A stretch of 64,000 bases of DNA from Anniella stebbinsi (GCA_029215795.1 JARDYH010000003.1:16780001-16844000), one strand, 5' to 3'; positions 32,346 to 44,322 are shown, counted from the first letter of the stretch. Numbers and translations are program-made. Notes: generated by a model from the letters alone, not told the origin.

Positions 32346-34074
32346 AAAAGACAGCCCGCATGGCTCAGAAAAAGGCAGTTCACTGCGGAATCCATCGGTC
32401 GGATTCACAGACATCTAAACTCAGTTGAATCCATCGAGGATTTCTCCAGCATCCTTACATGCAGTCCGTGAGCTCATGTCTCTGAGCATGTGCATAGCAT
32501 ACACGCCCAAAGCACCAGCTCTCATGTCTCTGAGCTTAGAGCAAAGAACATCCAGTTCAGATGATGTGGAAATGCCGACATGTTTGCGCCCCATCGCCTC
32601 TTAGCAAAAGTTACACACCAATCTCCTCCGTGTGGGTTCTACCCAAAGTTCGTCCTGCTTAGTTCCACTGAAATAAATTGGACTTCTGTAACTGAAGTCC
32701 CATTAGTTTCATTGGAACTACTCTAAGTACAACTAACACTGGATACAACCATGTCTGAGTGTGTGTGAGAGCGGCCGTTGAAATATGGGCTCCTGTTTTG
32801 AAAATGCCTCTTAATTGCAACAAGAGTGATCAAAACCCAAATTGAGGAGTGGGAGTGGGGATGGTTGGCTTTCAGATTGGATTCCAGCAGCTTGATTGCC
32901 TTGTGTCATTTTGTAAGTGCATGCCCAGACATCTAGACTCATAGCTGAGGGACAGGAGACCGCGAAGAGCTGTTTGGCTTGGACAGGCACACCCAATTCT
33001 CTATCCTTTGGTCATGCCCCATGAGTGGGCCTCCTCTTACGCAATGAGAGCCTGGCACTTAGTTGTCCTAAGTCGATTTGTGTTCAGATTCCAAAATGCG
33101 CCTTTCAATTGGCTGTCAAAACTTCCTGCCTGCACATTCTTTGTGGGCAAAGATCAAGTTATCTGGTCTTGAGTTTTATTTATTCCCCCCCCCCCCTCGA
33201 TACTTGAAAACCAAACTTTTCCAGAATGAAGCCAGCACTTGCTTTGTGGGGAAATATGTTCATATTTTGAACAGCCACAATATGTTCTCTCAGTTCTTTA
33301 GAGGCACATTGATCTGAAGTGTCCTCCACAGCCCTGCGCAGCTGGGTGGGACAAGGTCATTCTCAACACAAAGCTAAAAGACCCAACTAGCTGCAGTCCT
33401 CTACACATACTTCATTTTCATTCCATGGGATTTATTTGCACAGGATGTTTCCCAGTTTAACGAAGTACATTTAACCCCATCATTTTGGTCCAGCTTTAGC
33501 TGTGCTTATAAAAAAAATATTTATGCATGACCCATTGCTCTGCGCTGAGGATGCATGTTTGAATGTGCACCCATTGAAAGTAATGCCATATATTAAGGAT
33601 GAGGAAACCTGTTGTACACACACAGCTCTCCTTTGTGGGATCTGTGCATAAGCAATAGCCCAAAGACTTGGGAGTAGGAAGTCCTTGGAGGCCGGCCCGA
33701 TCTTCTCGTTTCTCTGGTGGAACCACTGCATCTGAAACTGGCCTTTTGAAGGCCCCATAAGTCAAGACAAGAACCCTGTTCACGCATCCACAAAAGCTAC
33801 AAAGACAGATGGACTTGGCTGGAAATGCTCATTAGAGATATGCAGACTGTAGGAGTGGGTGGTGTTATAGCAAAGCCAAGGAAGTGTGTTTGATTCTGTC
33901 TTTAAGGGTGCTTCCACAACAGGCACTCTATGTTTGGCCCAGTACCTACTGAATGAAGACAGGAGGTGCCTCAAAAAATTCTCACCTTCTCTAGCAGCTG
34001 CCTCAGCCTCCACCCTGTGATGAGAATCTCTGCCCTGCAATAACGGTTAGGGCCCTTTCCATACACCCAGTGAA
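32346..34074. other. Intergenic; no gene seen
   Basis: 32640-32750 contains the 'ctgaagtcccattagtttca'-type palindromic repeat. 33186-33197 is a C run. 33480-33800 has overlapping minus-strand open frames without recognisable domains. Confidence 0.4.
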
Positions 34075-34720
34075 TGTATGATGGATTGATTTGATTTGTA
34101 CCCCATATTTCTACCAATAAAAATGGCACTCCAGGCAGCTTACCATCATTAAAAAAAAACCCTCAATGACAACAATAATAAAACAAACACATTAAAACAC
34201 AATTAAAAACACAAGAGCATATGGAAGGGTTAGTGGTTGGAATGGGGCATGCTTGCAGGCTTCATCCCCAACCTCCATGGTTCACCCAAAGGTCTTGAGA
34301 GAGACCAGAACATCTATGTAAACGCAGTCAGGGAACCTGCCTTCTCACTCGCACAGCGCCAAGGGTCAGCAGTGCTGGGCACCTGCCAAGGCTCTTAGCA
34401 GAGGGCCCACTGGAGGAATCTCCTGGAGCCCCTTGGCTCTGTTCCTCCTCCTCCTCCACCCCCCCCCCCCACTGCCAGTTCATCTTTCCCCTCCAAGTAA
34501 AGGCACCGTGACAGGAGCAAGAAGGAGCAGCTGCAGCCACCTCTGCTCCTCTTGTCCACCCCATCTGAGCAGCAGTGAGGACTGGGCTAAAGCAGGAGTG
34601 GACAACTTGAGGTCCTCCAGGTGTTTCAGCCTGCAAATCCCATCATCCCTAGCCAGCATAGCCAAAGGTGGGGGATGATGGGAGCCGTAGGCCAAGATAT
34701 CTGGATTGCCTGAAGACGGT
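34075..34720. repeat. LINE tail fragment and a foldback repeat
   Basis: 34080-34210 (ttgatttgtaccccatattt, ctccaggcagcttaccatca, A-rich) is an inverted LINE tail. 34437-34470 is C/T-rich. 34590-34720 is a palindromic repeat ('cagcctgcaaatcccatcat', 'gggggatgatgggagccgta'). Confidence 0.5.
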
Positions 34721-35652
34721 GCACATGTGCGTGTTTTAAGGTAGTGTGGCAGAAACTCCACTTGACGAAAACGGTGTGGTACCTGAAGGGGCCTTCTGCT
34801 GAGTCATGCTGACACAGCAAGGTCTGCTTATTCACAGGTAGAGGTGGGACTCCATCAGTGACATCACATATATACACTTCATGGGCAGGCTCCAACTTTT
34901 AACATCCAAGAAATCTTAAAAGTTAAATCTGTGTAAGTCAGGTAAACTTGAGGAACAGAGGCTCAACAAAAAGAAGCCGCAGGTGTAATAGTAATGGATT
35001 TTGGCATAAGTGTTGTAGTGTGGAAAAGGTTTTAAAATGTTTTTAAGCATTTTGTGGGAGTGAGGGTAGGCAGTGCCTCTGTTACACCACATGCATGGCC
35101 CCTTAGAGGGCACATGCCCAGGTCAGCCACCACAATTTATGCTCCTCAGGGCCTATCCACCCAATACACGCACACATACATCTTTGCTCATAAGCTTCCA
35201 AAGGTTCTTACACCATGCGCCAGCTTGTACATGAGCAATACCGACATGCCCAATTTAGCTGTCAAATGGGCAATTCATTGCTGGGATAATGGGTGTGACG
35301 TGTATATTAGGCTGTATCCTAAAAAAAAAAAAAATCCTTTGAAATGTTTTGGTCCCTGCATGGACAACCAATGCAGGAAAGGCCTATATGAAGAGCCGGC
35401 ATGGAGGTATCCCAAAGTCTGGTGGTTTGCAAGAGGTTTGAAGGCCTCAAGGCTTCATTCAACTTTGTGGCTGGCGGCTGTACTGGCAGGCCAAAAGCCA
35501 GGAGCAATTCCCAGTGTGATGTGCAAGGTACAATAACTAAAATTTCACAATATGTATCTATGCCAAAGTATACCATTCCTCTATGTCCTTAAAGCAGGTG
35601 CTTCCCTAAAACATGAGGCCCAGCATTGGGCAAAAGGTGGGATAATAATAAT

Positions 35653-35684
<32 letters not shown>

Positions 35685-36829
35685 GATGATAATAATGCCT
35701 CATGTTCATAAGGCAGTTTTGATTTGTCCAGCCCCCATCGATGCTTTGTGGCCCCTTCTCCTGGCTGATGGATCATATTTACAACTTGGCTCCAAGGAGC
35801 TCAGGGCAGTTACACCATATTAACCACTCAAGAACCCTACACACTGGTAAAATATGCTGAGAGCTGGTGATCTTCATGGCCAGGCCTCCTGTCCAACTTT
35901 TCCACCACACCGTATTGGTTCTCCATCCACGTTTGTCTCAAGGGACCTCAGGCACGGTCTGCCTTGGGCGGCTGCTGAAAGACGTCAGCAGTGCCAACAT
36001 TGAACCCGGCACTCCTCCTATTTTGGACTACAACTCCCAGCATCCACCCAGCCTGCTGAGAGTTGTAGTCCAACACATCAGTAGGGTATCAGGATAAGGA
36101 AAGCTGATCTAATGCAAGGTTCTCAGCCTGAGATGCTTGGCCCTATTGCCTCTCTTCCCACCCCAATTTGGTAGTATCAGGGCCTTCTGCAATGTCCAGA
36201 TGGAGCCTTCCTAGCTCGAACAGCCTCCGCTGTGGAAGGGTTCTGATAATTTCCATCCCACTCACCTTCCATGGAGCTCGGTTTGGTGCATTTGGTGAGG
36301 GCTGGCCCAAGACATTTTGCTGCCTGAGGTGAAAAGGATGGAGTCCCCTCTCATTCCATGTCCAGAAGTTGACTGGACAGGCAGATGAATCTGTTTCAAC
36401 CCTGATGATGGGACAAAGTCCTTCACTGCATTCGAAAGCATCAGGCCAACTCCAGTGATGGGGAGAAAACCAGGTGACACACAGCTTTCTCTTCCAACAC
36501 CTTGTTCCTGCCTCCCACCATTTGCTACCTGAAACAACCTCCTCAGTCTGCTTAATGGTAGGGCCGGCTCTTCGTGTGTTTATCCTCCCTGCCCAGTTTA
36601 TCCTTCACCACTTCCCAGTGACCTAGATTAATCTGAGAGATAATGACTGGACCAGGAAACTTTGTGGCTGAGTTGAACCCAGATCACCTCAGGCCTGGTC
36701 CAACCCTCTAACTACTACATCACACTGCTCAGAGAAACAGCTAGTGCCTTGCTTTTGCCAGTGTGAGCATAGATCCAGCATGGTGACTTTCCCCTTGGCA
36801 TGCTTCCTTTTGCTTCCTGTATATCAAGT
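34721..36829. other. Intergenic; simple repeats and SINE remnants
   Basis: 35321-35334 is an A run and 35642-35690 is (AAT)n. 36025-36100 is a foldback repeat (ggactacaactcccagcatc / agagttgtagtccaacacat). 36640-36730 is a minus-strand SINE remnant (gagttgaacccagatcacct; ctctaactactacatcacac). No gene is seen. Confidence 0.45.
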
Positions 36830-38272
36830 ACCACTTGCTTTATAGGTTTTAATTAAAATGGAAGTCACATCAAAGGACAGAAAAGAGGACATCAAAAATG
36901 TCACAAATGCCTACGCTGACAGTATCCATGTCACAACATAATGGCACATGTAATTAATACCAAAAAAATGAAGAAAAGACGGAACACAGCTAGTTACACT
37001 AACTGTTCCAGACGAAACGCCGTACGGCAAACCGAAGACTGACACCAGGGTACCATTGCTGAGGAAAGACGTCGTTCGGACGCTCTTAACATGCCCAAAG
37101 AAATCCTCAATTCTGCAGCTTACATTTCCCAGCCCGTCAATGCCATGGAGCTGCATCTGTCAGTGCACTGTACGGCCCACGCGACACCCCCTCCCCCCCA
37201 ACATTGACAAAGCTTCCTTCTGTTTGTTTTTTAAAGACAGGGTAAATACATAGAAATGAACAAAACCAAGCAAATGGGGGAAAGTATTGGCAGCAAAGAC
37301 TGGCTCAGACCACTCAATGGGTACAGCAACGGTGCTCATGCCCAAAATTGGTCCTCGTCAGATAGCAGGTGTCACATCCATCCATAGTTGCACTCCAAAT
37401 CCAGGTGCTCAGGATCAATTTTCCCTAGTAGACTCCTTGAACAGGCAAAAGGGCATCTCTGCTCTGAAATTCAGATGTCTTGAGTTACCCCAACCTCTGT
37501 GAAATTTCGCCATCGATCTCCAAGCCAATGGAACAGTTGACCTCAAATGTTGGATCCGATGCTGAAGTTTGAGGCTCCTCTGGGTTTCTTTCCAGCTTTG
37601 AGCCAGTTCGTTTTTGGAGGCTTCATACTCCACATTGGAGGTTCTCCATGAATATTAGATGCTAGCGTCAAAGTGGTCCATCTTCTTTTCCCAGCATCCA
37701 CAGTCTTCTCATGCCTTACTGCATGCTAACGAGCTATTGTCCAATGCGAAACCTGCCTATTCCTGCCTTTTACAGATGTCACCAGAGGTACACAGAGAAA
37801 GCTTGTAGTTGTTCAGACTGAACCTTGAATATTGCACTTTCCGTAACCTTTCAGCTCAACCTGCATGTTAAAAGTAATAAACAATGAAAGAGACTTAAAA
37901 AAAATATATGAAAAGATGACAAAAAGCCTTTCTGGAGTGTTGTAGGTTAAGTACATTATTACACTGTTCCTTTTCCTTTGTATGCCGCCATGTTGAATTT
38001 GGTCCAGTATTACTAACTTTAAAAGAAAAGAAAAAGTCCAGAAAGTAAAGAGTTCAAACAAGACACTGCAGGTTCCTTAAGGCTATGTCTCCCAGAGCTT
38101 CCGGATGTAAAATATCATCTTTGTTCATTTGTCCACATACTGCAAAGCAGCTGTTGTCCATGACAAACCAGAAAGCGGTTAACAAAACAAAACAAAAGCG
38201 GAGAGAGAGAGAGAGAGAGAGAGAGAATTAAGACCTGAAGCAAGGGAAGATGGAAGCATTTCATGTTTTATC
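36830..38272 (-). other. PTPRO: Proposed PTPRO 3' UTR exon (non-coding)
   Basis: This block of about 1.4 kb contains almost no recognisable repeat apart from a (GA)n tract at 38199-38226, in contrast to the repeat-dense DNA on both sides. On the minus strand it begins immediately after a strong acceptor (TTTCTTTCTTTCTGCTTTGC followed by AG, 38273-38274) and ends near an ATTAAA signal (complement of 36848-36853). A matching consensus donor (GGGCG|GTGAGT, exon end at 40691) lies 16 bases after the PTPRO stop codon. I infer a 3' UTR intron from 40690 to 38273. The alternative is a conserved non-coding block or a separate non-coding RNA. Confidence 0.4.
36848..36853 (-). terminator. PTPRO: Candidate PTPRO poly(A) signal ATTAAA
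   Basis: The plus strand reads tttaat within 'ataggttttaattaaaatgg'. It is a common variant signal at the distal edge of the repeat-poor block. If the 3' UTR is not spliced, an AATAAA at 39870-39865 (minus) would be the first canonical signal after the stop. Confidence 0.35.
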
Positions 38273-38293
38273 CTGCAAAGCAGAAAGAAAGAA

Positions 38294-38342
<49 letters not shown>

Positions 38343-39236
38343 TTATTTCTTACCCGCCTCTCCATTTGGATCGAGGCAAGAAACAACAGTAAATATAAAA
38401 TATGACAAAATACCACTCATTACTAAAGAGGGCTGCCAATCACTGAAATACATTGAGCTGATTAATCTAAATTTTAACTGATTCACTCAGGAAATAAATT
38501 TGCATATTACCAACACTTTAAGACAGGTGCCTTTTTGAGATGCTGTTGGAAGTGTAAGATTACTTACCATTTCATAAAAAAGCTAATCCACTTTCTGAAA
38601 AGGAAAGACGACGTTTTTGTTCCTTATTGCAGTAACACACTGGGAACCAAAATACCCTTGGGGAGCAATCCAATCGAGATACTTGGCAGCCTTTGAAGTC
38701 GGAGGCTGCAGAGTATCCAATGCAGGGTGGCCGGAGCACCGAGGTGATCGTTGCCTCTGTGCTTCAGCTGCATTACACTTTGCTAGACAGGCGATTTCAC
38801 CCATCTAGCAACAGGGCTTCCAAACAGCAGGGCTTCCGAACAGAAGGGGTTACATAGGAAGCTGTGTAACACAGCTTTGCTAGTCTCCTCCCCTTCCCGC
38901 CCCAGGATTGCCCCATTTTCCCTGTCCCTGTGCTCCATTTGTGAGTGTGGAGCCGTAGCTAGCACAGAGAGCACTGTGCTGGCTACTAGGGGGAAGGGGT
39001 GGGGAGTGTGGTTTCTGGGTTCCAAAGTGAGAGCCCTGGTTCTGACCTCGGATACAAGAAACTGAAAATTCCTACATTCCCCAGATTCCATCTTGGGGAC
39101 ATATGTTTGCATCCTTAAGAAATAAGGGTATCTTTAACTTGAAGTCTTACTGATTCAAATTGGCCTCCATAGTAAGTAATATTAGTAAAATATTAATAAT
39201 AATAATTTGCATTTGAAAGCTCATCTCACTCACTTA
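38273..39236. repeat. (ATT)n, L2-like tail and related repeats
   Basis: 38295-38342 is (AAT)n, followed by an inverted L2-type tail (cttacccgcctctccatttg), which matches the end of the + element at 56700-57207. 38655-39120 (gggagcaatccaatcgagat ... ) resembles the TIR element next door. No exon was recognised. Confidence 0.5.
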
Positions 39237-39669
39237 GGGCACAATCCTATTGATTATGCCTTGTAAATTCAGAGGCTTACGATCATCCTATGCAAGGTGG
39301 GAAGAGTGGCAAAGGTGATCTCCTATTCTGTATTTTTGCTAGATGGGCTTTTTTTTGCCCATCTAGCCAAAGCGTTTCAGAGGGGGAGGGAAAGAGGCTG
39401 GAGAGGCCTCAGGATTGCTCTGAGCCTGGCTTCTCCTATCTCCTCCTCCCTGCCACCAAAGCGCCCCCTTTCCCCCACTTTCTGAAGTTGCATTCCTGAC
39501 CTCGGAGAGGCAGCCAGCATGGTTTTTCTGGCGCCGGCTGTGAGGGGGAGGAGGGTTTGATCATGGATTCCCCCTCCAAGGTTGGAACACTGTCTCCGAC
39601 CTTGGATCTGGGAAGATGAAGTATCCTACAGCCCCTCAGATGCTGTCTAGGGACCACAGGATTGCTCCC
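39237..39669. mobile_element. Non-autonomous DNA transposon with TTA duplication, 433 bp
   Basis: The ends are GGGCACAATCCTAT and, reversed on the right, GGGAGCAATCCT. The flanking TTA on each side (39234-39236 and 39670-39672) is the 3-bp target duplication typical of PIF/Harbinger. The interior has a local palindrome (tagatgggctttttttt / gcccatcta) and GC-rich sequence. Relatives are at 22950-23075 and 38655-39120. No transposase is present. Confidence 0.6.
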
Positions 39670-39973
39670 TTAAGAAACCTAAGCAGGATTTTGCATGCAT
39701 CCCCAGGCTTATGAGTGCATATCCCATTCAGATGGGCACATGAATAGGATGCACACTCTGATGTATATTCAAATGCACATGTCCATTTATATTTTACATG
39801 TTAACTTGTCTATAAATTTGCATGCACTTATTTATATGTATACAGGCAAAGATTTATATTTCAGTTTATTTTTCATTATGAATTTGATATGGTATTAACG
39901 TTAAGCATTATTTAATATTTGGATGTACCATTTCCTCTATTTCTGATGTTCAGGCCATGAGTGGTGTTGCTTC
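39670..39973. other. A/T-rich segment
   Basis: 'atgcat' and 'tttatat' units are frequent. It contains the alternative minus-strand AATAAA (complement of 39865-39870). No gene is seen. Confidence 0.4.
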
Positions 39974-40132
39974 GGATGACCATATGGAAAACAGGACAGG
40001 GCTCCTGTATCTTTAAGAGTTGTATAGAAAAGGGAATTTCAGCAGGTGCCATTTGTATGCACACAGCACCTGGTGAAATTCCCTCTTCCTCACAACAGTT
40101 AAAGCTGCAGGAGTCCTGCCCTCTTTTGTATC
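39974..40132. mobile_element. hAT-type foldback MITE, left half only
   Basis: It reads 'gatgaccatatggaaaacag', 'gggctcctgtatctttaaga', 'cacctggtgaaattccctct' and 'gttaaagctgcaggagtcct', as in 23806-24124, and stops near the centre of the palindrome. It lies within the proposed 3' UTR intron. Confidence 0.8.
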
Positions 40133-40706
40133 TTACTTCTACTCAGAAGTAAGTCCTGGCTTTCCTGGGGGCTGTGAGGAAACAGACAACAAGACCCCCC
40201 CCTCCTTTGCATACATGCCAGGGAAGAAGGGAGGGAGGGAGGTGCTCCCTCGATTCAACGGTGTCTGCCATTTAAAGGAGCCCTGGGAAACAGCACCAGG
40301 GCCTTCCAAGCCTTGTCACCCCTTTCCTCCATGTAATCCAATTCATATCTATTGCGCCAAAGAAACAGGAAGCACAACAGTGAAGGGTAAACAGTGGAAT
40401 TTCTGTTAATATAGATAAGCTTTCAGTCTCTCCCCAAACAGTTGATGGGCACTATGGTTGGGGTTTTTGGTTTTTTGGTTTGAGCTTTGCAAGCACAGGT
40501 GAGAGTTTATCCATTTAGGTACGGCCTCCTGTGCAGAGTGCTCCTTCCGCCGGCTCAGCGTATCTGACTACAAAGCACGTGGCAATAAAGAAAAGCCTGC
40601 CCATCAATATTGATGACAGCAGCTGCTCCTGCGTGGGCATTGCTGTTGTAAACCCCAGTATGGCCGCCCAGGAAGGCCTTCCAAACTCACCGCCCGTGGC
40701 TTGGCA

Positions 40707-40811
40707 TTAGGACTTGCTGACATTCTCGTATATGACATCGCTGATGCAGAACTGCTGTTTCTTCTTTAGCCACATTAATTGCACGCACTGGTGAATAAAA
40801 ATGAATTGTTC
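40707..40811 (-). CDS. PTPRO: PTPRO terminal coding exon with stop codon
   Basis: 35 codons including TAA (complement of 40707-40709). The encoded sequence is [20 protein letters not shown] followed by [14 protein letters not shown]. The acceptor is ttccatag on the minus strand. It follows MVQTE of the previous exon, so [14 protein letters not shown] reconstitutes the Q loop and last helices of the PTP fold. The VIYENVSKS tail, with a Tyr in a YENV context, is the characteristic PTPRO C-terminus and is the key evidence against PTPRB, PTPRH or PTPRJ. A strong GTGAGT donor begins at 40690, inside the 3' UTR (see findings). Confidence 0.97.
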   Translation of the reverse strand, partial: EQFIFIHQCVQLMWLKKKQQFCISDVIYENVSKS

Positions 40812-41009
40812 CTATGGAAAGAGAACAAAAGGCAGATAATCAGATCAAGGGGAAACCCAGGTTTTGGAAGCCGGTTATCCAAATCCACTACATTGGATCC
40901 CCGCTGCCCAATGTGTTAAGAGGTCTTCTTCTTCATCCTGGTTGGTCCCAGTCTTTGCAACCTTTTTCCTAGAACTGTTTGAGCTCCCAAAAAGTCATTT
41001 TTGGCCTCA

Positions 41010-41575
41010 GGGCTCATCTACATCTATGAGCCTTCCGGGATGCAGGGGGACGATCTTAGGCTTTCCGACTTCCGGGATCCTCCCCCAGCATCTAAATGCC
41101 AATGCGATGTCCCAGAAGCCAAGAGGGACGTTCCGGCACAACGTGCCGGGGGTGTTGGTGGTGTTGGAAGAAGAAGACGGTCGTGCAATTGCATGGCCCC
41201 AATCCTCTAAAAAGGTAAGTAAAAAAACCACCTACAACTTGGCATCGAAAAGCACTGGCAGCCATCCTGGGGATGGCAAAATTGCTCCCCTCTACCCCCG
41301 ATGGGCATGGAGTCACCCTGTGCAGCTCCGTGCCTGTTTAAAGAGCCCCGATACTCGTGGGTAAGAGGGAGGACCCAGGAGCCCGCGTCACACTGCCCGC
41401 AGTCCTCGGGGTTGTCCCGGGACCGTTGGAAAAACTGGGATAAGTGCTGTCCATTTTATCTTGGGGAAAGTGAGTGGTCATCCCCAGTTGACCCCGGGAT
41501 TCCCTGTGCATCATTTGGATGCACAGGGACGACCTCGAGCTGATCCAGGGATAAATGGATGGTGTAGACATGCCC
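41010..41575. mobile_element. GC-rich TIR element with TCA duplication, 566 bp
   Basis: The left end is GGGCTCATCTACATC; the right end reversed is GGGCATGTCTACACC. Flanking TCA is present on both sides (41007-41009 and 41576-41578). The interior is CpG-rich with 'gttccggcacaacgtgccgg' and 'ttcggat'-like palindromes. Open frames across it (for example 40864-41364) have no domain match. The TIR core TCTACA is shared with 46852-47388 and 46552-46692. Confidence 0.6.
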
Positions 41576-43040
41576 TCAGTTAACCAAGAGAAAAATGGGA
41601 ATAATATTATATGATTGTTTTGATGTATTTTGTTCCTGTAAACCAGCCTTTTATTAGTTGTTAATAGTACTAATAATCAATACTGACCTTCCTCCCAATG
41701 TCATATGAAAGTTCGCATTGTTTGTTTGTTATTATGTAAAGCCCACCTTTCAGGATACAGATCCTTTCAAGGCAGGCTTACAAGTAATACCAACAACCTT
41801 CTAAAATAACAAGAGGATGTGTGTCTATCTGTACATGCCATAGCCCCAAGACCATGAAACATAGACATCTAAAACGAACGGGACCCTAGGGGTGTGCACC
41901 TCGGAGTTATTTTGGCCATCTTGCACACATTTTGGGGCATTTTACAGAGCGCTGGATTGGGAATCCAGGTGGGCCAGATTTTTCCCACACACCTAAGGTT
42001 CAATCCCCCGATTTACAGTAAGTTAGAATAATTGGCTAAAAGCATAAGCTTTTAGCCAATCTCAGCATTGCTATAAAGTCGCTAGGTGGCCGCTGTCTCA
42101 ACTTCAACAACTGCACCTGCAATATGGGTATAATGCTTCTGACCTACCTTTCAGGATTGTTGTAAGGATTGCTGAAACAATGTATGCAAATTGCTTTGAA
42201 ATTTCTCAAGCCATGGGCCGTGCTGGCTGAGGAGAATGGGATTTGTAATCCAATGTACCTGGTGGGCACCAGGGCAAGGAAGGCAGTACTATATTAGAAT
42301 TCGACTGCTCAAGATTTGTCCTGGGTTCCAAATGGAAAATTTGGGGTGATCTATGATTTATCCCTTCTCAGGACTTCAGACAGATTTGGGTTGCAAGGTT
42401 GGATTTCAGGTTTGTGACAAAATTCAGACTTGTTTGATGAGTGCCAAAGATTTCCTTGCATTGCAAGCTTCCCTCCCACCTCTAACTGCACACAACAACG
42501 TTCGCCTCTGCTTCACCCAGAATGCCTGTAGTCAGCCTGACCAATTAATTTTCCATTTCGTAAAGAAATCTGAAACCAGGTGAAGAGCGAGTGCCATGTG
42601 GTTTCAGGTTTTCTACTGAAACATTCACAACACTCAGAAGGACCGTTTGCATCCCGTTCCTTAAAAGACACGGACATCTAGTGGCCAATAAGAGGTAAGG
42701 AAGCATTTTCTTGGAAAAGCCTGCTTGTAGAAATGAATCAATGGGAAGCAGGAGAGAGAAATCTAAAGACTACCAAACCAAAGCACAAACCATAATACAG
42801 CTATACTTCAGTACTTGCACTCTTCTGAATTTTAGGATGCAGTCCTCCAGACACAAAATGCAAATGAAAATGCACATATCAGTGAAAATATCATGCAAAC
42901 ATGCATTACATTAGGGGAAATTGCTTGCGGAGCACAGACATATGTTAGGAGAAAAGTGAATGAAAATGTGCGCGAATTTTCATGCAGATTTAAAAACAAA
43001 ATCACGAACCCGTGCAGAAACAGGACAAAATGAACCCAAG
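41576..43040. repeat. PTPRO intron; MIR-like SINE and repeats
   Basis: 42060-42205 ('tgcaatatgggtataatgct', 'acctacctttcaggattgtt', 'tatgcaaattgctttgaaa') resembles a CORE/MIR SINE. 42205-42290 is a half foldback repeat. 42830-43030 is rich in 'aatgca/atgcaaa' units. No exon was recognised. Confidence 0.45.
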
Positions 43041-43165
43041 GGGCGGTATCCAACTGTGTTAACACAAATGGTGTTGTGCTAATGGAAACTAGGTTCTGAA
43101 CGATGCACCAGAGAAGAATCCAACTAAAGTGATGTTTGTGCAAGCGTTTGTGCGTTATGCTTATA

Positions 43166-43236
43166 CAACCGGTTGTGCAACCGGTTGCACATTCTGCTTG
43201 TGTCACTTATTGTTCAACCGGTTGTGCAACCGGTTG
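43166..43236. promoter_or_regulatory. Four perfect CAACCGGTTG palindromes (GRHL-type sites)
   Basis: The decamers lie at 43166-43175, 43178-43187, 43215-43224 and 43227-43236, as two doublets each with a 12-bp repeat distance. The AACCGGTT core is the known Grainyhead-like transcription factor consensus. The sequence around it (43040-43300) contains other palindromes and could be a MITE. Function is inferred from motif only. Confidence 0.45.
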
Positions 43237-43384
43237 CGCTAGGGAAAGTTTCAGCGGAGCTTCGCTAGCACTATTGGAGTTTGCGGAATGACACCATTGG
43301 TTACTGCCCAGGGTTGGAAAAAAGAGAAACTAAGCCAAATCAAGCTTGACAGACCCAGCCATCCCAAAGGAATGAATGGCTGAA

Positions 43385-43647
43385 TAGGGTGACCATATGG
43401 AAAGGAGGGCTCCTGTATCTTTAACAGTTGCAGGTGTCATTTGTATGCATGCAGCACCTGGTGAAATCCCCTCTTCATCACAAGTTAAATCTGCAGGAGC
43501 CCTGCCCTAGTGACCAGTACAAAAGAGGGTAGGGCTCCTGCACCTTTAACTGTTGTGATGAAGAGGGAATTTCACCAGGTGCTGCATGCATACAAATGAC
43601 ACCTGCTGAAATTCCCTTTCCTTTGCAGCTGTTAAAGATACAGGAGG
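43385..43647. mobile_element. hAT-type foldback MITE, 3' end missing
   Basis: It begins TAGGGTGACCATATGGAAAG and shares 'cagcacctggtgaaatcccc' and 'gttgtgatgaagagggaatt' with the other copies. It ends at 'aagatacaggaggctagagg' without the right terminal repeat. A central deletion shortens the left arm. Confidence 0.85.
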
Positions 43648-44322
43648 CTAGAGGGCTTGTCACTGAAAACATATAGCTTGGGCCAAACATGACAATGCAT
43701 TAAATGTGTGCATGTATAATTTGTGTTATTTAAATAGCATCCATGGGTTGTGGGGGAGGGGGCAGAGAAACTGTGGGAAGAGATTTCTGTAAAACTTTCC
43801 CCATTGTACAGTGTCCCAAATGAAAATTGCACACACACCCTTGAAGTTTCCTTCTACGGGAAAAAAAAATCTTAAGGGTGGGGGTGGGGATTTTATTGGG
43901 ACCATTCTCTCCCCGCCACAAGCATGGGATGGTTTTTCTCTCTCTCCACCCCGCTCACCATTGGTACTATTTAAATGACAAAAAATCAGACACATTAGAG
44001 GTGTGCATGTATGTAAGGTAAGGTCTTGTTTTGTCCTGTGAAGGGTGGCATGTGGGCATAGGGTGCAATCCTATGCATGTTCAGACAGGAAAAAAAGTTG
44101 CTAATATCCCCCAATTCCCAATATTGGGGTTCATAGAGCTGTTTTCTGTCTAAACATGCATGGGATTGCAGCCTTAGACATGCAATGAGCACATTCCACC
44201 AAAGCATGGGCAGAGGCAACGTATCTGGGGACATGCAACGTCCCTTTAGGCTCCGTGGTGAACACCCAAATAAGCTGCCACATGAAGTTTGAAGCAGTTC
44301 TCAAATTTCACAAAAGGACAAA

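Noticed and set aside
36830..38272. Extended EPS8 3' UTR instead of PTPRO
   Set aside because: EPS8 has a strong poly(A) signal at 28510, and 8 kb of repeat-rich DNA intervenes. The splice signals at the block edge are on the minus strand.
40864..41364. 166-codon open frame near the PTPRO last exon
   Set aside because: Most of it lies inside the GC-rich TIR element at 41010-41575, and it shows no domain.
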